A DNA stretch of 64,000 nt. Source: Streptomyces sp. NBC_01788. Lineage in GTDB: Bacteria > Actinomycetota > Actinomycetes > Streptomycetales > Streptomycetaceae. The stretch is taken from assembly GCF_035917575.1 (NCBI RefSeq), contig NZ_CP109090.1, positions 6,386,001 through 6,450,000 of the forward strand, read 5' to 3'. Below, in pieces: positions 58,395 through 64,000 of this stretch. The notes beneath the pieces are model-generated. The model saw only the letters and a program-made list of their open reading frames with translations, searched no databases and was not told the origin of the DNA. The position numbers and the translations under genes were made by a program. How positions within the stretch are numbered: the first letter of the stretch is position 1; every line of letters starts with the position of its first letter.

Positions 58395-58874
58395 GTGGTA
58401 CTCACGGAGAGCGACCTGCTCGACGCCGGTGATGACGGCCTCGCGGAACTCTTCGGCAGGAGCCCGGCCGGTGACATTCCCAAGGGTCCGCTGGAGGGCA
58501 CTGGCATCGTACGGTGGGGTGGCGGTTGGCTCGCCCGTCCTCTCGCCTGGCTGGTCCGTGTGGCCGTGTGGCGGGGCAAGGTCTTCGACTCCGAGGGCTA
58601 CCTGAGCAACCGGATGACCTCGTTCGATGTGCTCGCCGTCCTGGCGCAGGTCTACAAGGGCCCGAGCCTGATGGACGAGCAGGAGTGCATCGTCATCGAC
58701 TACTCCCGAATCTCCCTTGCCGCCCGGGGGGTACGCGACGAGATGCGCCAGGTCGGCCAGGGCCTGTATCTCGGTGTGGTCTGGCTGTTCGGGCTCAGGG
58801 TCGGCTGGTTCGCACTCAGGGTGCCGGAGGTCGACCGCACACTTCCTGGGACCGGAGAAGCCGTAGCCGGATAG
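58395..58874 (+). CDS. Protein of unknown function (159 aa)
   Basis: Unrecognised. From GTG 58395 (AGGAGG five bases upstream): LTESDLLDAGDDGLAELFGR, a WGGGWLARPLAWLVRVAVWRG amphipathic segment, then GKVFDSEGYLSNRMTSFDVLAV, QECIVIDYSRISLAARGVRDEMRQVGQGLYLGVVWLF and a beta-rich end. The IDYS...RDEMR...GLYLG pattern suggests a lipocalin-like or calycin-type barrel binding a hydrophobic ligand, but this is weak. It lies between the FAD oxidase and the NHL-repeat protein. Confidence 0.65.
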   Translation: MVLTESDLLDAGDDGLAELFGRSPAGDIPKGPLEGTGIVRWGGGWLARPLAWLVRVAVWRGKVFDSEGYLSNRMTSFDVLAVLAQVYKGPSLMDEQECIVIDYSRISLAARGVRDEMRQVGQGLYLGVVWLFGLRVGWFALRVPEVDRTLPGTGEAVAG

Positions 58875-58969
58875 CCGCAGCGACGGGCCTGCCCCGTACC
58901 TGATCCGTCCGTGCCCGCCGGGCCGTTCGGCCGCCCGAGCCGACTACTCCAGCGAAAGGTCCACGGCTC

Positions 58970-61159
58970 ATGAGCTCTTCTGGCATACCCGGCCGAAGGT
59001 CGGCATCCGCGAGTCGCCTCTGGTGGCAAAGAAGGAAGGGGTCCTCGCTGTGGGCCTCTGCCGCTGCGGCGTCGGCGGCCATGGTTCTGGGCGTGGCGAA
59101 CGTCCCGGCCTCGTCCCCAAGTGCAGCGCCGGGCCCGTTGCACGGCACCGTCACGGGTGCGGGCAAGCCTCTTCAGGGTGTCCAGGTCACGCTTTTCGCC
59201 GGCTCTCGCTCAGGGGTCAGGGAACTGGGCCGCGCGAGGACCGACGCCACCGGAGCCTTCGAGATCCCCTACGCCCGGACCGCTGCCGGAGTGCTGTACG
59301 TGGAGGCCGCACCGGCCGATGCCCGCCGACTGCGACTGCGCTCCGTGGTGGCGGTCGGTGAGGGCGGCGCGGTTCCCGCACGGACGACGAGCCAGGTACG
59401 GGTCAACGAACTCGCCACCGTCGCAGCCACCTACGCCCTGGCCCAGTTCAGCGGTCAACACGGTATCGACGGGCCAAGTCCGGGGCTGCAGAACGCCGCT
59501 GCGACGGCGTTGGCCCTCGCCGACCCGGTCACCGGCAAGCCCGGCGGGGTGGTCACCGACGCCAACAACGGCAACACCAATGAAACCCTCGCCACTCTGA
59601 ACACACTCGCCAACCTGGTCTCCCTCTGCGTGTCGGACACCACGCGGTGCGAGAGCCTGCTCCGGCTGGCGACACCGCCCGGCGGCGCGGCTCCCCGAGA
59701 CACCGTGCAGGCGGTGCTGAACCTGGTCCGCAACCCCACACTGGCCCCGGCAGAGCTCCACCGTCTGGCGCGTACCTCGAACCACTACGCCCCGGCGCTC
59801 ACCGCGCCTCCCACCGCCTGGATACTGGCGCTGCGCTACACCGACACCAACCTGTACGCCCCCGGTCGCATCGCCTTCGACGCGAAGGGCAACGTCTGGG
59901 CATCCAACAACTGGCTGCCCGGCACCCGAAACCCCACTCCGTACATCAGCGTGCTCGACCCGACGGGCCGCCCGATCCTGGGCAGTCCGATCCAAGGTGG
60001 CGGCATGAAGGGCGGTGACTGGGGTGCCGCCATCGCCCCGGACGGCTCCGTCTGGATGAGCAGCTACGGAGGCAACTCGGTCGCGCAATACTCGGCGACC
60101 GGCAAACCGCTCTCGCCTCCCACGGGGTGGAAGAACGGTGGGCTCGTCCACCCGCAGGGAATCGCCGTGGACCAGCGGGGCAATGTGTGGATCGCGAACA
60201 ACTACGGCCTGGAGACCGCACCGGGCGAGGGCAACGTGGTCGTCTACCCGCACGGTGACCCGTCCAAGGCGATCAAGATCACTGGCGGCGGTCTCAACCA
60301 CCCGTTCGCCGTCCAGATCGACGGATTCGGGCGGGCCTGGGTCAGCAACGCGGGCCTCGGCGGCGCCCAGTTGGTGAACACTCGCCTGGCGCCTCTCATC
60401 GGCAAGTTCGGCGGCAGCGTCACCGTGATCGGGCCTGACTTCAAGCCCACGGCGACCTCGCCCATCGAGAGCAGCTCGTTCAAATGGCCCCTGGGCATCG
60501 CCATCGACTCCAAGAACAACGCCTGGGTGAACAGCTACTTCAGCAGCGCGGTCACCCGAATCACGCCCAACGGGACCGTCGCGGGCGTGTACAAACTGCC
60601 CGAGAAGACTCTTCCCTGGTCGGTCGCCGTCGACGGATCCGATCGGGTGTGGGTCGCCGGCTTCCTCACCCCGAGCGTGTGGACGCTGTGCGGCACCAAC
60701 ACCGCTGCCTGTCAGCCCGGCAGTACCACCGGCACCATCCTGTCGCCCTCCCAGGGCTTCCGGAGCAAGGCACTCCAGCACCTCACCGCGGTGCAGATCG
60801 ACCAGTCCGGCAATGTGTGGCTGGCCAACAACTGGTCGAATGTCGTCCCACCCGCCGGCGGCACAGGGCTGGTGGAACTCGTCGGACTCGCCACCCCGGT
60901 CTTCACACCCCTCACCCCCGTCCCGACGCGGCCCTCCTCGGGAACTCCCACCGCCTGCACCCACCAGACCGCGGCAGCAGATCCGCCCACCGGAAAGCGG
61001 ACCGGCACCGATCCCTACATCGTGCAGCCCGGGGACACCCTCAGCAGCATCGGCCGTGCCCACGGCGAGTCCTGGTCGGCGCTGTACCGGAGGAACAAGA
61101 CCCTCATCGGACGCGACCCGAACCTGATCACCCCGGGTCAGCGCCTCACTCTTCACTGA
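58970..61159 (+). CDS. Secreted NHL-repeat/Vgb-like protein with C-terminal LysM (729 aa)
   Basis: Exported protein. A Tat- or Sec-like start (RRKGSSLWASAAAASAAMVLGV) precedes a small beta-sandwich domain (about 50-130: GPLHGTVTGAGKPLQGVQVTLF), a helical linker, and then repeated NHL/streptogramin-lyase-like propeller units recognised by recurrent GNVWxxN phrases (KGNVWASNN, RGNVWIANN, GRAWVSNA, NNAWVNS, DRVWVAG, GNVWLANN). A LysM domain closes the protein (YIVQPGDTLSSIGRAHGESW ... NLITPGQRLTL) and should bind peptidoglycan, so the propeller is displayed on the cell wall. Last gene of the four-gene set; enzymatic activity cannot be decided. Confidence 0.87.
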   Translation: MSSSGIPGRRSASASRLWWQRRKGSSLWASAAAASAAMVLGVANVPASSPSAAPGPLHGTVTGAGKPLQGVQVTLFAGSRSGVRELGRARTDATGAFEIPYARTAAGVLYVEAAPADARRLRLRSVVAVGEGGAVPARTTSQVRVNELATVAATYALAQFSGQHGIDGPSPGLQNAAATALALADPVTGKPGGVVTDANNGNTNETLATLNTLANLVSLCVSDTTRCESLLRLATPPGGAAPRDTVQAVLNLVRNPTLAPAELHRLARTSNHYAPALTAPPTAWILALRYTDTNLYAPGRIAFDAKGNVWASNNWLPGTRNPTPYISVLDPTGRPILGSPIQGGGMKGGDWGAAIAPDGSVWMSSYGGNSVAQYSATGKPLSPPTGWKNGGLVHPQGIAVDQRGNVWIANNYGLETAPGEGNVVVYPHGDPSKAIKITGGGLNHPFAVQIDGFGRAWVSNAGLGGAQLVNTRLAPLIGKFGGSVTVIGPDFKPTATSPIESSSFKWPLGIAIDSKNNAWVNSYFSSAVTRITPNGTVAGVYKLPEKTLPWSVAVDGSDRVWVAGFLTPSVWTLCGTNTAACQPGSTTGTILSPSQGFRSKALQHLTAVQIDQSGNVWLANNWSNVVPPAGGTGLVELVGLATPVFTPLTPVPTRPSSGTPTACTHQTAAADPPTGKRTGTDPYIVQPGDTLSSIGRAHGESWSALYRRNKTLIGRDPNLITPGQRLTLH

Positions 61160-61186
61160 ACACTCGTACACAAGTGGCGGTGGCGC

Positions 61187-61972
61187 TTAGGAAGCGGCCT
61201 CCCCAAGCAGGCGCAGCAGCTTGGGGAGTGCGGTCCCGATCGGCCGGCGTACGACTTCGTCGGCGATGTCGTCGTAGGGGCTCGGCTCGGCGTTGATGAT
61301 GATCAGCCGTGCGCTGTGGTCGGCGGCCACGCCCGCGAGTCCTGCGGCCGGTTGTACCTGGAGGCTGGTGCCGACCGCGATGAACACCTGGCACGCCTTG
61401 GTGATGGCTACGGCCTCGCCGAGGACCGCCGGGTCGAGCCGTTCGCCGAACATCACGGTGGCCGACTTGAGGATCCCGCCGCAGTCCAGGCACGGCGGAT
61501 CGTCCTCGCCGGCTTCGACGCGGGCGAGGGCGTCCTCCATGGGCCCGCGTGCATGACACCGCGTGCACACCACACTCCGCACGCTGCCGTGCAGTTCCAG
61601 CACTTTGCGGGCGGGCATCCCGGCGAGCTGGTGCAGTCCGTCGACGTTCTGCGTGATCACCCTGACCGGCACCCCGGCCCGCTCCAGCTCGGCCACGGCC
61701 CGGTGCGCGGCGTTCGGCTCGGCGGCAAGCGCGCGGTTCTTCCGCCGCATCTGCCAGGACCGCCGCCGGATCTCCGGGTCGCCCATGTAGTACTCGTACG
61801 TCACCAGCTTCTCGGCCTCGGGATCCCGCCGCCACAGCCCGTTCGGCCCGCGGTAGTCAGGGATCCCCGAATCGCAAGGCATTGGTGGATGTAACACTGC
61901 GAGCTCAACAACAACGGCGCAAGCCCCGGCCGTTCGAGTGCGGAAGCGGGACGGGATGACATGGGTTATCAA
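61187..61972 (-). pseudogene. Sir2-family deacetylase, N-terminally truncated
   Basis: NAD-dependent sirtuin body from CDSGIPDYRGPNGLWRRDPEA through [14 protein letters not shown], catalytic His in VLELHGS, four zinc Cys (VVCTRCH; PCLDCGG), VMFGERLDPAVL and GTSLQVQPAAGLA. The N-terminal strand and NAD-binding GAGIS motif that should come immediately before DSGIPDYRG are missing; from about 61880 upstream the frame encodes unrelated residues (TAGACAVVVELAVLHPPMP). Without GAGIS the enzyme cannot bind NAD properly. The break faces the TnpB remnant, so transposition or a related deletion removed the 5' end. The frame itself remains open to ATG 61972. Confidence 0.8.
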
Positions 61973-62109
61973 GCCGTTCTCATAGCCCCTTTTTACGGCC
62001 GAAGACGCCAGGAACCAGCAGATAGACGCCTAATTACGGCGAGCTCTCGAGGCCAGACGGGTAGCCCGTGCCCGGCGACACCGCCTCGGACAGCCCTCCC
62101 GCCTGGTGA

Positions 62110-62640
62110 GAAGGTGTCGCCCACTGGGAGCGGACCCGGCAGCGCACCAAGCGCCACCGCGCGGCGGCCCGGAAGGTCGCCAAGCTGCACGGCAGGATCC
62201 GGCGGCAGCGCGCCGACTTCCACCACAAGACCGCACGTACGCTGATCACCGACCACGACGTGATCGCGCACGAGCGACTGAACACAGTGGGCATGACCAA
62301 GAGCCCCGCACCCAAGGCCGACCCCGAGCAGCCCGGCAGCTTCCTGCCGAACGGTGCTGCCGCGAAGGCCGGCCTCAACCGCAGCATCCTCGACGCGGGT
62401 TGGGCGCAGTTCCTCGGAATCCTGGCGAACAAGGCTGAGAGTGCCGGTCGCCTCACGGTCCCGGTGGACGCGCGCAACACCTCCCGCACGTGCCCCGAAT
62501 GCGGGCACGTAGCGAAGGAGAACCGCGTCACCCAGGAAAGGTTCCAGTGCACGGCGTGCGGGTTCGCGGGGAACGCGGACCACGTCGGCGCGACGAACGT
62601 CCTCAACAGGGCCGGGCTGGTCCTCTGCGCGGCGGCTTAG
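62110..62640 (+). pseudogene. tnpB: TnpB, C-terminal two-thirds of a second element
   Basis: The frame opens after a TGA (62107) and reads HWERTRQRTKRHRAAARKVAKL then a RuvC core: VIAHERLNTVGM (motif II Glu), the zinc cysteines TCPECGHV and CTACGF, and motif III ADHVGATNVLNRAG (Asp). The N-terminal domain and motif I Asp are absent, so it is inactive. The sequence differs from the TnpB at 17821-19029, so the two came from different IS605-type elements. Confidence 0.85.
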
Positions 62641-62656
62641 CCACCGACGCAGGAAG

Positions 62657-62685
62657 CCCGCGCGTTTACGCGTGGGTGGAGTCAC
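62657..62685 (+). mobile_element. Right end of the second IS605-type element
   Basis: A hairpin CCCGCGCG-TTTA-CGCGTGGG (62657-62676) followed by TGGAGTCAC (62677-62685) lies 17 bp after the tnpB stop, mirroring the right-end structure of the first element. It marks the element's end and would be the 3' part of its guide RNA. Confidence 0.6.
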
Positions 62686-63138
62686 GAGTCCAGGATTCGT
62701 AGATCGCCGTTCTCTTCGCTCGGGCGTGGAACGCCGGCCAGCACGGCCGCAAGGGCTTCCTCGGCTCGGGTCGGCGTAGGCATGGCAAGACCGTACCGCC
62801 GTGAAGGCTGCGGACGCTCCGGTCGCGGCATGTCCGGGCGCCCCGCGCACCGGAGGCTAGCGACGACCCTTCGCATAGCGGCTCGGACTTCGTCGGCCTT
62901 CGGAGTGCGCGCCCCGCGCAGGTGCGTAGGGCGCGGGCAACCTCGACCAGGTCATCGGATCGCGCGTCGCCGAGGTAGTCGTTGACCCCGAGGTGTTCTG
63001 GCGTCCCCCGGTGAAGTGGGCCGACGGGCCGCATCCGGCACGTTCCCGACCGGCATCGCGGTTGCACCTCAGCAGACAGCCCCGGCACGTGCCTGGGTGG
63101 CACGGGCCGGGGCTGGTTGGCCGAGGGTCAGCGGAGGG
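62686..63138. other. Intergenic/decayed stretch, 453 bp
   Basis: No gene I can identify. A minus-strand frame at 62682-62876 (64 codons) ends RAEEALAAVLAGVPRPSEENGDLRILDS and another piece around 62950-63010 reads LGVNDYLGDARSDDLVEVARALR; both have protein-like composition and may be scraps of a gene disrupted by the TnpB element. A GC hairpin near 63080-63113 (CCCCGGCACGTGCC / GGCACGGGCCGGGG) lies just past the carboxypeptidase stop and may be its terminator. Confidence 0.35.
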
Positions 63139-64000
63139 TTAGTTCGTGCGGCCGACCGTTACGTTCTGCTTGTTGTAGTTCTTGCCGTTGCCGTCGGGCT
63201 TGTAGTTCCGCTCGTAGTTGCCCGCGAGGTCCATGGAGAACCACTGGACGACGGTGTTCTTGTGGACTGTGATCTTCTCGGCGCCCTCGCGCATGCCCGC
63301 GGCGGCGAGCTTCGGCGAGTTCATCGTCGGGCGGCTGCCGTCGAGCGTGTAGTAGATGTTCGCCGGCTCGTCCACGGTGAAGGTGAACGTCGTCGAGGTG
63401 GCGGACGCGTCGGTCACCGCGAGCTTCGACGTGGGCTGCTGGTGGTCCTTGTCGTAGGCGCGGGCGACATCGAGGATGCCGATCTGGCCGTTGGAGAACT
63501 CCATGGCCTCCTCGTGGCCCTCGCTGAACGGGGGCTGGAAGCCGACCGCGTTGTACTTCTTGGTGGCCGGGTCGTAGAGGTCCGTGCCGACTTCGAAGTC
63601 CCAGCCGATGATGCCGTTGTTGTACCAGAACTCGTCGGCGCTGTTCCCGGCCGCCGAGTACAGCACGTCGACCACGGGGCCGGTGCGTCCCGGCTGGATG
63701 CCGGTGCCGCGCCAGTCCTGGACGGCGGACAGGATGTGGGTGGAGGCGTTCCAGAAGTAGTTCTCCGTGCCCATGTCCGTCCGCGGCAGCACCTCACGGC
63801 CGGCGGACTTGTACGCCCCCGGGGGCCACATGAAGTAGCCGCCGTAGGAGTGGGTGTTCATCGCGAACTTGATGTTCTTGAAGTTGTTCGCGAGCCACAC
63901 CTCGTTGCGCGCTTCCGGCTCCGACAGCTTCGACGGACCTGAGTAGGTCTCGCCGGTGCAGCTGGTGCTGCCGCCGGTGTAGCCGTCGAAGCCACTGCCG
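63139..64000 (-). CDS. M14 zinc carboxypeptidase, C-terminal part (runs off window)
   Basis: Partial gene, open at 64000. The visible 287 codons begin in GSGFDGYTGGSTSCTGETYSG and include the M14 motif NTHSYGGYFMWPPG (zinc His of the HSYG type) and the catalytic Glu near GWDFEVGTDL / PPFSEGHEEAMEFSNGQIGIL. A C-terminal domain of about 100 residues follows (TFTFTVDEPANIYYTLDGSRP, KITVHKNTVVQWFSMDLAGNYE), a fibronectin-like or chitobiase-like fold for binding. Such enzymes are secreted by Streptomyces; the signal peptide would lie outside the window. TAA stop at 63139-63141. Confidence 0.88.
   Translation of the reverse strand, partial: GSGFDGYTGGSTSCTGETYSGPSKLSEPEARNEVWLANNFKNIKFAMNTHSYGGYFMWPPGAYKSAGREVLPRTDMGTENYFWNASTHILSAVQDWRGTGIQPGRTGPVVDVLYSAAGNSADEFWYNNGIIGWDFEVGTDLYDPATKKYNAVGFQPPFSEGHEEAMEFSNGQIGILDVARAYDKDHQQPTSKLAVTDASATSTTFTFTVDEPANIYYTLDGSRPTMNSPKLAAAGMREGAEKITVHKNTVVQWFSMDLAGNYERNYKPDGNGKNYNKQNVTVGRTN

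Overview
The window is a piece of a high-GC actinomycete chromosome, almost certainly Streptomyces. The reasons are the base composition and codon use, GTG starts, leaderless genes, an AfsA/ArpA-type gamma-butyrolactone pair, a SARP regulator, an F420-type luciferase-like oxidoreductase, a predicted mycothiol-dependent enzyme and several Streptomyces-restricted families (DUF6278, DUF6228). Gene order around the second ClpC and the dihydropyrimidinase cluster also resembles the S. coelicolor SCO64xx region (from memory, not checked).

1-12.8 kb is ordinary chromosome: MBL-fold hydrolase, exonuclease III (with a tandem-repeat spacer before it and a MITE-like element on its stop codon), a DUF6278 protein, a membrane-anchored unknown, gamma-glutamyltransferase, a ClpC-type unfoldase, methionine aminopeptidase divergent from a leaderless XRE regulator, a HAD hydrolase, and a divergent AfsA-like synthase / TetR receptor pair. 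12.9-23.2 kb is a reductive pyrimidine (hydantoin/ureide) catabolic operon: two paralogous beta-ureidopropionases, a class III aminotransferase, a PucR regulator, dihydropyrimidinase, an LLM oxidoreductase and an NCS1 permease. A TnpB-only IS605-type element splits it.

24-36.7 kb is a decay zone full of insertion-sequence pieces (IS1380, IS630, IS3, IS110, IS5) and truncated host genes (lipoate ligase, XRE regulator, secreted protein, a second gamma-glutamyltransferase). Within it lie an intact 1029-residue SARP/NB-ARC/TPR regulator with a divergent 80-residue secreted peptide, an HATPase and a VOC protein. 36.8-40.4 kb returns to housekeeping: an IMPase-family phosphatase, an FAD oxidoreductase translationally coupled to a macro-domain protein, and an MntP-type exporter.

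40.4-49.7 kb is the most distinctive region. Nine minus-strand genes run in series: a GAF-LytTR regulator, catalase-peroxidase KatG, a cupredoxin-fold protein that has lost its copper ligands, a PQQ alcohol dehydrogenase with the Asp-x-Asp signature of lanthanide enzymes but no visible signal peptide, and a complete pqqABCDE set. PqqA has only 31 residues. The set makes the cofactor, the enzyme that uses it, a peroxide-removing enzyme and a dedicated regulator.

49.8-64 kb holds a DUF488 protein, an Ada-AlkA/Ogt alkylation-repair pair, a broken IS5-family transposase, an MDMPI-family protein, DUF6228, a guanine deaminase-like enzyme, and a four-gene set (double-ABM membrane protein, bicovalent FAD oxidase, unknown, secreted NHL-repeat/LysM protein). 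It ends with a 5'-truncated sirtuin, a second TnpB remnant and the C-terminal part of a secreted M14 carboxypeptidase that runs off the window. I found no tRNA, rRNA or CRISPR array.
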